DNA from: Desulfurella acetivorans A63
GTDB lineage: Bacteria > Campylobacterota_A > Desulfurellia > Desulfurellales > Desulfurellaceae
Length of the DNA stretch: 64,000 bases
Assembly (NCBI GenBank): GCA_000517565.1
Contig: CP007051.1
Location: 310,001 to 374,000, forward strand
Direction: 5' to 3'
In this document: positions 25,786 to 35,500 of the stretch, in pieces
Numbering within the stretch: the stretch's first letter is position 1
Layout: every line of letters begins with the position of its first letter
Made by a program: the position numbers and the translations under genes
Notes under the pieces: generated by a model
What the model saw: the letters and a program-made list of their open reading frames with translations, nothing else
Databases searched by the model: none
Told to the model about the DNA's origin: nothing

Positions 25786-26676
25786 ATGAAAGGTATAATC
25801 TTAGCAGGTGGTTCTGGCACAAGGCTTTATCCTGCAACAAGCACAATTTGCAAACAGCTTTTGCCAGTTTATGACAAACCAATGATATATTACCCTTTAT
25901 CAATTTTGATGCTTGCCGGAATAAGGGATATTTTAATAATATCAACCCCGAAAGATACACCTAGATTTAGTGAACTGTTTAAAGATGGTACTCATTTAGG
26001 TTTAAATATTTCATATGCTGTACAAGAAACACCAAAAGGTTTGGCAGATGCATTTTTGGTAGGTGAAAGCTTTATTGGAAGCGATAATGTGTGTTTGGTT
26101 TTAGGTGACAATATTTTTTATGGTCAAGGTTTGTCTTATTTATTAAGAAAAGCCAAGACAATTGCAGAAGAAGAACACAATGCAGTAGTGTTTGGCTATT
26201 ATGTTAAAAACCCACAGGATTATGGCGTGTTTGAGTTTGATGAAAATTTTAATGTATTAAGTATTGAAGAAAAACCGCAAAAACCAAAATCAAATTATGC
26301 AGTGGTTGGTTTGTATTTTTATGATAATACAGTAGTTGATATTACTAAAAACGTAAAACCTTCGTGGAGGGGTGAATTAGAAATTACAAGTGTAAACCAA
26401 ACTTACCTATCTGAATCAAGGCTTAAAGCTATAACATTAGGTAGAGGTTTTGCTTGGCTTGATACGGGAACATTTGATAGTTTACTTGAAGCCAGTCAAT
26501 TTATACAGACAATAGAAAAACGCCAGGGTTTAAAAGTAGGCTGCATAGAAGAGATTGCATACAAAATGGGCTATATTGACAAAGATAAACTCTTAGAATT
26601 AGCTCAACCGCTTAAAAAATCAGGTTATGGAAATTACCTAATAAACATATTGCAAGGAGATAGCAGTAATGAATAA
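25786..26676 (+). CDS. rfbA: Glucose-1-phosphate thymidylyltransferase
   Basis: Makes dTDP-glucose from dTTP and glucose 1-phosphate, the first step toward dTDP-rhamnose and related deoxysugars. The nucleotide-binding start is [18 protein letters not shown], followed by [24 protein letters not shown] and [16 protein letters not shown]. At 296 residues it is standard. It overlaps rfbB by eight bases. RfbC and RfbD, needed for rhamnose, are not adjacent. Confidence 0.95.
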   Translation: MKGIILAGGSGTRLYPATSTICKQLLPVYDKPMIYYPLSILMLAGIRDILIISTPKDTPRFSELFKDGTHLGLNISYAVQETPKGLADAFLVGESFIGSDNVCLVLGDNIFYGQGLSYLLRKAKTIAEEEHNAVVFGYYVKNPQDYGVFEFDENFNVLSIEEKPQKPKSNYAVVGLYFYDNTVVDITKNVKPSWRGELEITSVNQTYLSESRLKAITLGRGFAWLDTGTFDSLLEASQFIQTIEKRQGLKVGCIEEIAYKMGYIDKDKLLELAQPLKKSGYGNYLINILQGDSSNE

Positions 26677-27661
26677 AATGTTAATAAGTGGTGGTGCAGG
26701 TTTTATTGGTAGCGAGTTTGCTCGTCAAGCATTGCTTAATGATTTTAATATTGCAATTGTTGATAGTTTAACATATGCTGGCGATCTAAAACGTATTGAT
26801 CATATTAAAAATAGATTAAAATTTTTTAACTGTGACATAAGCGATTTTGAATCTTTAAAAAAAGTATTTATAAACTTTAAACCAGAAATCGTAGTACACT
26901 TTGCAGCAGAAACACATGTAGATAGAAGTATATTAAATCCACATATTTTTATAAAAACAAACATAATTGGTACACAAAATATGCTTGAGTTATCCAAGGA
27001 TGCGTTGTTTGTAAACATTTCAACAGACGAGGTTTATGGAGATTTATCGGAAAATGATGCAAGCTTTATGGAAAATTCTTGTTTAAAACCCAGTTCTCCA
27101 TATTCCACAAGTAAAGCATCTCAAGATATGCTTGGACGAGCTTACGCTAGAACTTATAATGCAAATGTTATAACGATTCGTCCTTCAAATAATTATGGAC
27201 CATGGCAATATCCAGAAAAACTAATACCTGTTGTAATATATAAGGCACTTCAAAATGAGCCAATACCAGTGTATGCACAAGGAAAAAATATTAGAGAGTG
27301 GACGTTTGTAGAAGACTGTGCAAAAGCAATCTTGCAATTAATTAAAAAAAGATGCGCAAATGAAATTTTTAATCTTGGAAGCGGTATTGAAAAACAGAAT
27401 ATTGAAGTTGTGAAATCTATATTGGCTTTATTAAATAAATCAGAAAGTTTAATAAATTATGTTAAAGACAGGCCTGGTCATGACTTTAGGTATTCATTGG
27501 ATTCAACAAAACTCAAAAAAACAATTAGTATAAGCTTTACAAACTTTGAACAAGGCATAGAAAAGACAGTTAAATGGTATCTTGACAACAAAGATTGGCT
27601 ATTTGAAAAAGCAAAAGAGTTAAAAGATTACTGGCATACAGTTTACAAATCTAAAAATTAA
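26669..27661 (+). CDS. rfbB: dTDP-glucose 4,6-dehydratase
   Basis: Short-chain dehydrogenase-type enzyme converting dTDP-glucose to dTDP-4-keto-6-deoxyglucose, using bound [13 protein letters not shown] is the Rossmann loop, and [21 protein letters not shown] and YSTSKASQD (YxxxK catalytic pair) are present. [17 protein letters not shown] and the C-terminal [14 protein letters not shown] complete the family pattern. Its 330 residues are complete. The following tRNA cluster has its own promoter. Confidence 0.94.
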   Translation: MNKMLISGGAGFIGSEFARQALLNDFNIAIVDSLTYAGDLKRIDHIKNRLKFFNCDISDFESLKKVFINFKPEIVVHFAAETHVDRSILNPHIFIKTNIIGTQNMLELSKDALFVNISTDEVYGDLSENDASFMENSCLKPSSPYSTSKASQDMLGRAYARTYNANVITIRPSNNYGPWQYPEKLIPVVIYKALQNEPIPVYAQGKNIREWTFVEDCAKAILQLIKKRCANEIFNLGSGIEKQNIEVVKSILALLNKSESLINYVKDRPGHDFRYSLDSTKLKKTISISFTNFEQGIEKTVKWYLDNKDWLFEKAKELKDYWHTVYKSKN

Positions 27662-27685
27662 ATAAAATGTTTTTTAAAAAGTTGT

Positions 27686-27713
27686 TTGACAATTTTTAAA
27701 ATATATGTATAAT
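27686..27713 (+). promoter_or_regulatory. Promoter of the tRNA-tuf operon
   Basis: TTGACA, 16-base spacer, TATAAT (consensus boxes), 12 bases upstream of tRNA-Thr. It probably drives the tRNAs, tuf, rpmG and downstream secE-nusG-rpl genes. Confidence 0.88.
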
Positions 27714-27725
27714 CGTTTTTTGCTT

Positions 27726-27800
27726 GCTGGCGTAGCTCAATGGTAGAGCAGCTGACTTGTAATCAGCAGGTTGGGGGTTCAAGTCCCTTCGCCAGCTCCA
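27726..27800 (+). tRNA. trnT: tRNA-Thr (UGU anticodon)
   Basis: A 75-base cloverleaf with encoded CCA. The acceptor GCTGGCG pairs with CGCCAGC, the anticodon loop CTTGTAA holds TGT. T-arm GGTTCAAGTCC. Confidence 0.95.
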
Positions 27801-27810
27801 TAGTTATAAT

Positions 27811-27896
27811 GGAGAGGTTCCCGAGCGGCCAAAGGGAACAGACTGTAAATCTGTCGGCTATTGCCTTCGGAGGTTCGAATCCTCCCCTCTCCACCA
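27811..27896 (+). tRNA. trnY: tRNA-Tyr (GUA anticodon)
   Basis: An 86-base class II tRNA with encoded CCA. The acceptor GGAGAGG pairs with CCTCTCC, the anticodon GTA sits in an ACTGTAAAT loop, and the long variable arm is typical of bacterial tRNA-Tyr. Confidence 0.95.
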
Positions 27897-27911
27897 TTTA
27901 ACAAAAAATAG

Positions 27912-27987
27912 GCGGGAATAGCTCAGTTGGTAGAGCGCAAGCCTTCCAAGCTTGGGGTCGCGGGTTCGAGTCCCGTTTCCCGCTCCA
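27912..27987 (+). tRNA. trnG: tRNA-Gly (UCC anticodon)
   Basis: A 76-base cloverleaf with encoded CCA. The acceptor GCGGGAA pairs with TTCCCGC, and the anticodon loop CTTCCAA holds TCC. Confidence 0.95.
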
Positions 27988-28005
27988 AATAAAAAAGTAA
28001 TGATT

Positions 28006-28081
<76 letters not shown>

Positions 28082-28084
28082 TTG

Positions 28085-29296
28085 AGTTTAGGAGGTTTCC
28101 ATTATGGCAAAGGAAAAATATGTTCGTACCAAACCTCACGTAAATATTGGTACAATTGGACACGTTGACCATGGTAAGACTACTTTAACTGCTGCTATAA
28201 CAAAGGTTTTATCAAAAAAAGGTTTTGCGGAATTTAAAGATTACTCTCAAATAGATAACGCTCCAGAAGAAAGAGAAAGGGGTGTTACTATAAATACTTC
28301 TCATGTTGAGTATGAAACAGCCAAAAGACATTATGCACACGTAGATTGTCCAGGGCATGCTGACTATATCAAAAACATGATTACAGGCGCAGCTCAAATG
28401 GACGGAGCAATACTTGTTGTTTCAGCAGCAGATGGTCCAATGCCTCAAACAAGAGAGCATATTCTGCTTGCCCGCCAGGTAGGTGTTCCATACATAGTAG
28501 TATTTTTAAATAAAGTAGATATGGTTGATGATCCAGAACTAATTGATCTTGTAGAAATGGAAGTAAGGGAACTTTTATCCAAATACAACTTCCCAGGCGA
28601 TGATGTACCAGTTATAAGAGGCAGTGCTCTAAAAGCCCTGGAATCTGACTCGGATAACGAATGGACTAAAGCCATAGAAGACTTAATGAATGCAGTAGAT
28701 GAGTATATCCCAACACCAGAGCGTGATGCAGATAAACCATTCTTAATGCCAATTGAAGATATATTTACAATCTCAGGTCGTGGTACTGTTGTAACAGGTA
28801 GAGTAGAGCGCGGTATAATCAGGACAGGTGACGAAGTAGAAATAGTAGGTCTAAAGCCTACACAAAAAACTGTTGCAACTTCTCTTGAGATGTTTAGAAA
28901 GATACTTGATGAAGCTTTACCTGGCGACAATGTAGGTGTACTTTTGAGAGGTACAAAAAAAGAAGAAGTAGAGCGCGGTATGGTTCTTGCAAAACCAGGA
29001 TCCATTACACCACATACAAAATTTAAAGCACAGGTATACGTCCTAACCAAAGAAGAAGGTGGTAGGCACACACCATTCTTTAACGGCTACAGACCACAAT
29101 TCTACGTAAGAACTACAGATGTTACAGGTACAGTTCACTTAAAAGAAGGCGTAGAAATGGTTATGCCAGGTGATAATGTGGAAATGGAAGTAGAACTTAT
29201 TGCTCCAATAGCACTTGAAAAAGAAACAAGATTTGCTATAAGAGAAGGTGGTAAAACTGTTGGTGCTGGTGTAGTTACTGAGATTATTAAGTGAGG
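28085..29296 (+). repeat. tuf duplicate unit, copy 1
   Basis: This 1212-base segment matches 44153-45364 with only about five single-base differences, all synonymous. It covers tuf, its ribosome-binding site and 19 upstream bases. Identity ends two bases after the stop codon. Confidence 0.93.
28104..29294 (+). CDS. tuf: Elongation factor Tu, copy next to the tRNA cluster
   Basis: GTPase that delivers aminoacyl-tRNA to the ribosome. The 396 residues carry G1 [10 protein letters not shown], the switch region [16 protein letters not shown]3 [13 protein letters not shown]4 NKVDMVDD and the SALKALE segment. Two C-terminal beta-barrels follow (domain 2 [10 protein letters not shown], domain 3 [13 protein letters not shown]). 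The protein is identical to the copy beyond fusA. A TAGGAGGT ribosome site precedes the ATG. Confidence 0.97.
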   Translation: MAKEKYVRTKPHVNIGTIGHVDHGKTTLTAAITKVLSKKGFAEFKDYSQIDNAPEERERGVTINTSHVEYETAKRHYAHVDCPGHADYIKNMITGAAQMDGAILVVSAADGPMPQTREHILLARQVGVPYIVVFLNKVDMVDDPELIDLVEMEVRELLSKYNFPGDDVPVIRGSALKALESDSDNEWTKAIEDLMNAVDEYIPTPERDADKPFLMPIEDIFTISGRGTVVTGRVERGIIRTGDEVEIVGLKPTQKTVATSLEMFRKILDEALPGDNVGVLLRGTKKEEVERGMVLAKPGSITPHTKFKAQVYVLTKEEGGRHTPFFNGYRPQFYVRTTDVTGTVHLKEGVEMVMPGDNVEMEVELIAPIALEKETRFAIREGGKTVGAGVVTEIIK

Positions 29297-29301
29297 CAAA
29301 A

Positions 29302-29451
29302 ATGAGAGAAATAGTTTATCTTGCTTGCAGTCAGTGCAAAAATAAAAACTATACAAGCACAAGAGACAAAAAGAAATCAAAGGATAAGTTAGAATTGAGG
29401 AAGTATTGCCCTCATTGCAATACACATACTATACATAAAGAGGTAAAATAG
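29302..29451 (+). CDS. rpmG: Ribosomal protein L33 (zinc-binding form)
   Basis: A 49-residue 50S protein. REIVYLACSQCKNKNYTS and the second knuckle YCPHCNTHTIHKE give two CxxC pairs, the zinc-bearing C+ form. It starts seven bases after tuf with a GAGG site. Its TAG stop overlaps the first two bases of tRNA-Trp. Confidence 0.95.
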   Translation: MREIVYLACSQCKNKNYTSTRDKKKSKDKLELRKYCPHCNTHTIHKEVK

Positions 29452-29526
29452 GCCAGTAGCTCCAATTGGTAGAGCGGCGGTCTCCAAAACCGCATGTTGG
29501 GGGTTCGAGTCCCTCCTGGCCTGCCA
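29450..29526 (+). tRNA. trnW: tRNA-Trp (CCA anticodon)
   Basis: A 77-base cloverleaf with encoded 3' CCA. The acceptor AGGCCAG pairs with CTGGCCT, the anticodon loop CTCCAAA holds CCA, and the T-arm is GGTTCGAGTCC. The 5' A and G are also the last two bases of the rpmG stop codon. Ten bases separate its 3' end from secE. Confidence 0.95.
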
Positions 29527-29536
29527 TAAATATTAT

Positions 29537-29722
29537 ATGTTTGAGAAAGTAAAAAGTTTTTTAGAAGAAGTTAAAGCTGAAATAAAAAAGGTTGTATGGC
29601 CAAAGAAAAGGGAGATTGTAACGGCTACTATTGCTGTTATAGTTTTCTCTTTTGTTGTGTCAGTGTTGCTTGGATTGTTGGATTTTATATTTTCATATGG
29701 TTTAGAAAAATTATTTAAATAG
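29537..29722 (+). CDS. secE: Preprotein translocase subunit SecE
   Basis: A 61-residue single-span clamp of the SecYEG channel. The amphipathic helix FEKVKSFLEEVKAEIKKVVWPKKREI precedes one membrane helix (about 28-52), the short form. No Shine-Dalgarno is visible in the ten bases after tRNA-Trp, so initiation is unusual. Conserved placement ahead of nusG supports the call. Confidence 0.95.
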   Translation: MFEKVKSFLEEVKAEIKKVVWPKKREIVTATIAVIVFSFVVSVLLGLLDFIFSYGLEKLFK

Positions 29723-29733
29723 TTTGGTGACAA

Positions 29734-30276
29734 ATGCTAGAAGATCAAGATTTTAAATGGTATGCTGTACATACGCAGGTAGGCCAAGAAGAAAAAGTGA
29801 AAAATATGATACTAAGTAAGGCAAAAGAAGTTGGCTTAGAAAGTGACATAGCAGAAATTTTAGTTCCTCAAGAAGAAGTTATAGAGGTAAGAAAAGGTAA
29901 AAAAGAGCTTGTAAAAAAATGCATGTATCCAAGTTATGTTTTTATAAAATCTAAAATGAATGTTGCTCTTTACAATACCTTAAAAAGGCTTCCACTTGTA
30001 ACTGGTTTTGTTGGTTCCAAAAATGAGCCAATACCAATAGATGAAAGTGAAGTTAAAAAAGTGGTCGATAAAATTAATAAAGCAAAAGAAGCACCACGTT
30101 TGTCTATCTCGTTTGAACATGGTGAAAAAGTTAGAGTTATAGAAGGGCCATTTTCAAATTTTGTTGGCACAATTGAAGAAGTGGATATTACAAAAGGTAG
30201 GCTTAAGATATTAATTAGTATTTTTGGAAGACCTACACCTGTAGAATTAGACTACAATGAAGTTGAGAAAGCATAA
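29734..30276 (+). CDS. nusG: Transcription elongation/termination factor NusG
   Basis: Binds the RNA polymerase clamp and links to Rho or the ribosome. The NGN domain has WYAVHTQVGQEEKVKNMI and MYPSYVFIKSKM. The KOW domain is at about 127-160 (HGEKVRVIEGPFSNFVGTIEEVD). The 180 residues are typical. It sits between secE and rplK, the conserved order. Confidence 0.96.
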   Translation: MLEDQDFKWYAVHTQVGQEEKVKNMILSKAKEVGLESDIAEILVPQEEVIEVRKGKKELVKKCMYPSYVFIKSKMNVALYNTLKRLPLVTGFVGSKNEPIPIDESEVKKVVDKINKAKEAPRLSISFEHGEKVRVIEGPFSNFVGTIEEVDITKGRLKILISIFGRPTPVELDYNEVEKA

Positions 30277-30288
30277 AAGGAGATTGGT

Positions 30289-30720
30289 ATGGCAAAAAAA
30301 GAGTTAGTTACTCAAGTAAAATTACAATTGCCAGCGGGCAAAGCTACACCAGCACCACCTGTTGGTCCGGCACTTGGACAGCATGGGCTTAATATAATGG
30401 ATTTTGTTAAAAAATTTAACGATGCAACAGCAGACAAAGGTGACACAATAATTCCTGTACTAATAAATGTTTATAAAGACAGGAGTTTTGATTTTATATT
30501 AAAAACGCCTCCAGCCAGTGTTTTAATTAAAAAAGCTTTAGGTATACAAAAAGGTTCAAGTAGTTCATTAAAAGTGAAAGTAGGAAAATTGAGCAAAGAA
30601 AAATTAGAAGAGATTGCAAAAATAAAAATGCCTGATTTAAATACAAAAGATTTACACAAAGCAATGAAAATAATTGCAGGTACTGCTGTAAATATGGGCG
30701 TTGAAGTACAAGATTTTTAA
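30289..30720 (+). CDS. rplK: Ribosomal protein L11
   Basis: A 143-residue 50S GTPase-centre protein. [21 protein letters not shown] is the N-terminal methylated, thiostrepton-region segment, followed by [14 protein letters not shown] and the RNA-binding C-terminal domain with [18 protein letters not shown] site upstream. Confidence 0.97.
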   Translation: MAKKELVTQVKLQLPAGKATPAPPVGPALGQHGLNIMDFVKKFNDATADKGDTIIPVLINVYKDRSFDFILKTPPASVLIKKALGIQKGSSSSLKVKVGKLSKEKLEEIAKIKMPDLNTKDLHKAMKIIAGTAVNMGVEVQDF

Positions 30721-30738
30721 TAGTAGAGAGGTTAAGAA

Positions 30739-31428
30739 ATGGCAAAGCATGGTAAAAAATACAGACAAGCACTAAAAAAATACGATTTAACTAAAGAATA
30801 CGATTTAGAAAATGCAATAAGTATACTAAAAGATATAGCATATGCAAATTATGATGAAACAGTTGAAGTGCATACAAATTTAGGAATAGATCCAAGGCAT
30901 GCAGAACAACAGTTAAGGGGCACTGTGTTATTACCAAAAGGAACTGGTAAAACAGTTAAGGTTTTAGTATTTGCAAAAGGTGAAAAAATAAAAGAAGCAC
31001 AAGAGGCTGGTGCTGATTATGTTGGCTCAGAAGATCTTATAGAAAAGATTCAATCTGGTTGGATGGATTTTGATAAAGTTATTGCTACCCCTGATATGAT
31101 GGGAGCGGTTGGTAAAATTGGTAAAATTCTCGGACCAAGAGGATTGATGCCAAATCCGAAAGTGGGGACGGTTACATTTGATGTGGCAGCTGCAGTTAAA
31201 AGATTTAAGGCTGGAGAAATAGAATTTAGAAGCGATAAAACTGGAAATGTCCACTTAATAGCTGGCAAAAAGTCTTTTGATCAAACAGATTTACTTGAAA
31301 ATATAAAAACGATATATGAAACGATTTTAAAAGCAAAACCATCGGCTGCTAAAGGTAAATATATAAAGTCATTTTATTTATCAACTACACATTCACCAAG
31401 TGTCAAGGTTAAGCTACAAGCGATTTAA
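30739..31428 (+). CDS. rplA: Ribosomal protein L1
   Basis: A 229-residue L1-stalk protein. [39 protein letters not shown] and [15 protein letters not shown] match the family. It often represses its own operon by binding mRNA; no clear L1 site was identified here. Confidence 0.97.
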   Translation: MAKHGKKYRQALKKYDLTKEYDLENAISILKDIAYANYDETVEVHTNLGIDPRHAEQQLRGTVLLPKGTGKTVKVLVFAKGEKIKEAQEAGADYVGSEDLIEKIQSGWMDFDKVIATPDMMGAVGKIGKILGPRGLMPNPKVGTVTFDVAAAVKRFKAGEIEFRSDKTGNVHLIAGKKSFDQTDLLENIKTIYETILKAKPSAAKGKYIKSFYLSTTHSPSVKVKLQAI

Positions 31429-31440
31429 ATATAAAATCAA

Positions 31441-31500
31441 GAGGTCAAAGATAGCGGGTAGCTTATGCTTTAAAATTGCCTGCTTGAGACTTGGCCCGTC
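31441..31500 (+). ncRNA. L10 leader (autoregulatory mRNA element)
   Basis: Foldable element between rplA and rplJ. An outer helix GGTCAA (31443-31448) pairs with TTGGCC (31491-31496). An asymmetric internal loop separates it from an inner helix AGCGGGTA (31453-31460) with TGCCTGCT (31477-31484), including two G-U pairs. Helix, internal loop, helix is the kink-turn layout bound by the L10-L7/L12 complex in other bacteria. The rplJ ribosome site follows 10 bases on. Confidence 0.75.
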
Positions 31501-31518
31501 TTTAAAAGGAGGGAAGTT

Positions 31519-32037
31519 TTGAAAAAAGAAAAGAAAATCGAGATTGTTGAAACAATTAGAAAAAATCTCGAGAATGCTCAAGCTGTGTTTTTAGTCGATT
31601 ATTCCGGTGTTGACGTTAAAACACTCGAGTCAGTTAGAGAACAAGTAAAAGAATTGGGCGATTCTTTCAATGTTATTAAAAACACGCTTGTAGCAAAAGC
31701 AACTCAAGACACAAAATGGTCTAATATCTTGGGTTTGCTTGAGGGGCCCAATGCATTTGCTGTTAGCTATAATGACCCTGTGGCACTTGCAAAAGTCCTT
31801 TTGAAAGCAGAAAAAAACATTGAAAAACTACAACTAAAGTCTGCTGTGATGTATGGTAGTGTATTTAATCATGATCAAATTGAAGCTATCTCAAAATTGC
31901 CATCGAGGGAAATATTATTATCGATGTTGCTTGGTGTATTAAATGCCCCAGCAAGAGGTTTTGTAAGTGCTCTAGCGGGTATTTTAAGAAAACCTTTATA
32001 TGCATTGAATGCTATAAAAGAACAAAAAACAAATTAA
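31519..32037 (+). CDS. rplJ: Ribosomal protein L10
   Basis: A 172-residue base of the L7/L12 stalk. VFLVDYSGVDVKTLESVREQVKE, NVIKNTLVAKA, LEGPNAFAVSYNDP and the C-terminal L12-binding helix after LNAPARGFVSALAGI are visible. Start is TTG with AGGAGGGA at ideal distance. Probably regulated through the leader directly upstream. Confidence 0.96.
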   Translation: MKKEKKIEIVETIRKNLENAQAVFLVDYSGVDVKTLESVREQVKELGDSFNVIKNTLVAKATQDTKWSNILGLLEGPNAFAVSYNDPVALAKVLLKAEKNIEKLQLKSAVMYGSVFNHDQIEAISKLPSREILLSMLLGVLNAPARGFVSALAGILRKPLYALNAIKEQKTN

Positions 32038-32055
32038 TTTTATGGAGGAGTATAA

Positions 32056-32442
32056 ATGGCTGATATTACAAGACAAGATGTTATAAAGTTCATAGAAAAC
32101 ATGACTGTACTGGAACTTTCTGAGTTTGTAAAAGAATTAGAGGAAAAATTTGGCGTAAGTGCAGCAGCTCCACAGGTTGCAGTTGCCAGTGCTCAGCCTG
32201 CTGCAGCTAGTGAAGAAAAAGCTGAAGAAAAAACAGAATTTAATGTTATTTTAAAGTCTGCTGGGGATAAAAAAATCCAGGTTATAAAAGTTATAAGAGA
32301 ATTAACACAGTTAGGTTTAAAGGAAGCAAAAGATCTAGTAGATGGTGCTCCAAGTAAAGTTAAAGAAAATGTGAGCAAAGAAGAAGCTGAAAGTATTAAG
32401 GCAAAATTAGAAGAAGCTGGCGCAGTGGTAGAAATCAATTAA
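32056..32442 (+). CDS. rplL: Ribosomal protein L7/L12
   Basis: A 128-residue stalk protein recruiting translation factors. The N-terminal dimerisation helix is [20 protein letters not shown], then an Ala-rich hinge of about 20 residues ([20 protein letters not shown]), then the C-terminal factor-binding domain with [21 protein letters not shown] and [13 protein letters not shown]. Confidence 0.97.
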   Translation: MADITRQDVIKFIENMTVLELSEFVKELEEKFGVSAAAPQVAVASAQPAAASEEKAEEKTEFNVILKSAGDKKIQVIKVIRELTQLGLKEAKDLVDGAPSKVKENVSKEEAESIKAKLEEAGAVVEIN

Positions 32443-32460
32443 CATAAGTTTTTTTCAAAA

Positions 32461-32489
32461 GAAGAGGCAATCAAGCCTCTTCTTTTTTT
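32461..32489 (+). terminator. Intrinsic attenuator between rplL and rpoB
   Basis: An 8-base stem GAAGAGGC / GCCTCTTC with a 6-base loop, followed by seven T. At this position partial termination lowers rpoBC relative to rplJL in other bacteria. Confidence 0.88.
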
Positions 32490-32537
32490 GTTTATTATAC
32501 CAACAATAAATATAAAAAAGTATTGATGAGGTGAATT

Positions 32538-35500
32538 ATGGTGCAGCCTCTTTGCTTAGATTATAGGTTAAGAGTCAATTTTGCTCAAACTCAAGAAGTG
32601 TTATCTGTGCCAGATATTTTAAACATGGCTATAGAATCATACAATAGATTTTTACAAAAAGGAAGTGATTTTGAAAAAACATTAGAAAATGCATTTAAAG
32701 AAATTTTTCCAATTGAAGATGTTCACGGAAAAATCAAATTAGAATACGTTGATTATTACCTACGAGAAGCTAAATATAACCCTATGATTTGTAAACTTAA
32801 AGGTATAACATATGGTGCTTCTTTAATGCTCAAAGTAAAACTAACGCTTTGGGATATTGATGCTTCTGGTAATAAAATTGGGGTTAAAGATATAAAAGAA
32901 CAAGAAATTTATGTATGTGAACTTCCATTAATGAGTGAATCAGGAAGTTTTATTATAAATGGTGTTGAAAGAGTTATAGTAAATCAACTACATAGGTCTC
33001 CAGGTGTAATTTTTAAAAATTTAACCCAACAAAAGGAAAATAATTATTACGCTCAAGTAATACCTGAAAAAGGTAGTTGGATTGAATTTGAAACTGATAA
33101 TAAGAATCTTCTACATATAAGAATAGATAGAAAAAAGAAATTTCCAGCAACTGTTATACTAAAAGCTCTTGGTTTTAGCGATTTGGATATTTTAAATAGA
33201 ATTTACAAAGTGCTAAATATACATGTAAAAGATGGGAATTTTTATACAAAGCCCGATAAAAAATTACAGGGCTTTAAAGTTAAAGAAGATATTGTTGTAG
33301 AAAACGAAGTGATTGTTCAAAAGCAAAAAAAACTTACACCGAAAATTATTTCACGTTTAATAGATTTAGATATAAACGAAATTGTAATTGATGAAAACGA
33401 GTTTTTAGATAAATATATAGCTGAAAAAATTGACAATAATGGCTCTGTAATAGAAGGGCTTTCTTTAATAGATTCTAAGGTTTTACAAGAATTAAAATTA
33501 ATGGGAAACTTTAACTTTAAGCTTGTATATAGTGAATATGATGATTACATGATTATTAATACGCTTAAAGCAGATCATGAAGTTTTGCAAAAAAGAAGGA
33601 TTGGTCTAAAAGAAGATCTACCTATTGAAGACATTGCAAAAATTTATCTTCATAAATCTTTAAGACCTGGTGAGCATTCTTCTGTTGAAGAGGCTAATAA
33701 ATTTTTTGCTGGTTTGTTTTTTGATCCTTTGAAGTATGATTTGTCAATAGAAGGTAGGGCTAAGATTAATGAAACACTAAATATAGATATACCAAAAGAT
33801 ATTAGAGTATTAACGGTTGATGATTTTTTTGGGATAATTAATCATATAATCTTGTTTAAAAATGGTAAAGTTTCAGCGGATGATATGGATAGCCTTTCAA
33901 ATAGAAGAGTTCATTTAGTAGGTGAGCTTTTATATTCAGAAGTTAGAAAAGGTTTATATAGAATGCAAAGGCTAATAAAAGATAGACTTTTAATGCCAAA
34001 AGAAACAGAAGATTTAACACCATATGATGTAATTAATACAAAACCTGTTGCAACCGCAATTAAAGACTTTTTTGCAACAGGACAGTTGTCTCAATTTTTA
34101 GATCAAACAAATATACTATCTGAGATTTCTCACAAGAGAAGACTGTCGGCTTTAGGACCAGGCGGTTTAACACGTGAGAGAGCAGGTTTTGAAGTCCGCG
34201 ATGTTCACCCATCCCATTATGGAAGACTTTGTCCAATAGAAACACCAGAAGGGCCAAATATAGGCTTAATTGTTTCGTTTTCAATATACGCTAGGGTAAA
34301 CGAGTTTGGGTTTATAGAAACACCATATAGAATAGTAGAAAATGGGAAGGTTACAGATAAAATTGTTTATATGACAGCAGGCAAAGAAAAAGACCACATA
34401 ATTGCACAAGCCAGTGTTGATTTAAATCCTGATGGCACATTTGCCCAAGATTATGTACCGTCAATGAAAAACGGTGAATTTATTATGGCATACAAAATGG
34501 ATGTTAACCTGATGGATGTATCTCCAAGACAGATTGTTTCCGTTGCGGCGAGCTTGATACCATTTTTGGAACACGATGATGCAAATAGAGCACTTATGGG
34601 TTCAAACATGCAGCGTCAAGCTGTCCCACTTATTGCTCCTGAAGCTCCACTTGTGGGTACAGGCATGGAAAAAGAAGTAGGAACATACTCAAGGCATGCA
34701 GTGCTTGCTAAAAGAGATGGTAAATTTATAAGAATAGAAAGCAACAAAATTTATATAGCAGTGCAATCACAAGAAGGAGCTTATGAAATAGATAAATATG
34801 ATTTAAATAATTTTGTCAGATCAAACCAGGATACATGTTTTTCGCAAAAACCAATTGTAAAAATTGGTGATTATGTTAAAAAAGGTCAGGTTATTGCAGA
34901 TGGTCCCACCATGGACAAAGGAGAGCTTGCGCTTGGAAGAAATATGGTTGTAGCTTTTGTACCATGGCGTGGATACAACTATGAAGATGGTATAACAATT
35001 TCAAGACGTGTTGTCGAAGAAGATTTGTTCACATCTATACATATAAAAGAGTTTGAAGTTTATGCGCGCGATACTAAACTTGGACCAGAAGAAATAACTG
35101 CTGATATTCCAAGTGCATCTGCTGAGTTAATTAAAAATTTAGACAAAAATGGCATAGTAAGAATTGGTGCCTATGTAAAACCCGGAGATATCCTTGTTGG
35201 AAAAGTTACACCAAAAGCGGAAACCCACTATTCCCCAGAAGAGAGGCTTTTAAGGGCAATTTTTGGTGAAAAAGCCTCTAATGTGTCAGATTCGTCCCTT
35301 AGAGTTCCATCAGATACAGAAGGCACTGTGATTGATGTTAGAATTTTTAGGCGAAAAGGCACCGAAAAACTAGCACGTGAAGAGTATATACAAAAAGAGG
35401 ATATAAAAAAGATAAATGAAGAACTAAAAACTCAACTGCACCTTTTAGAGAACTTAAAACTAGAATCATACAAAAAATTGTTGGAAGAAGAAACATTAGA

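Noticed and set aside
28445-29071. 208-codon open frame antisense to tuf, repeated at 44513-45139
   Set aside because: It exists only because tuf codon use leaves the opposite frame open. No ribosome site, no family resemblance, and its duplication just follows tuf.
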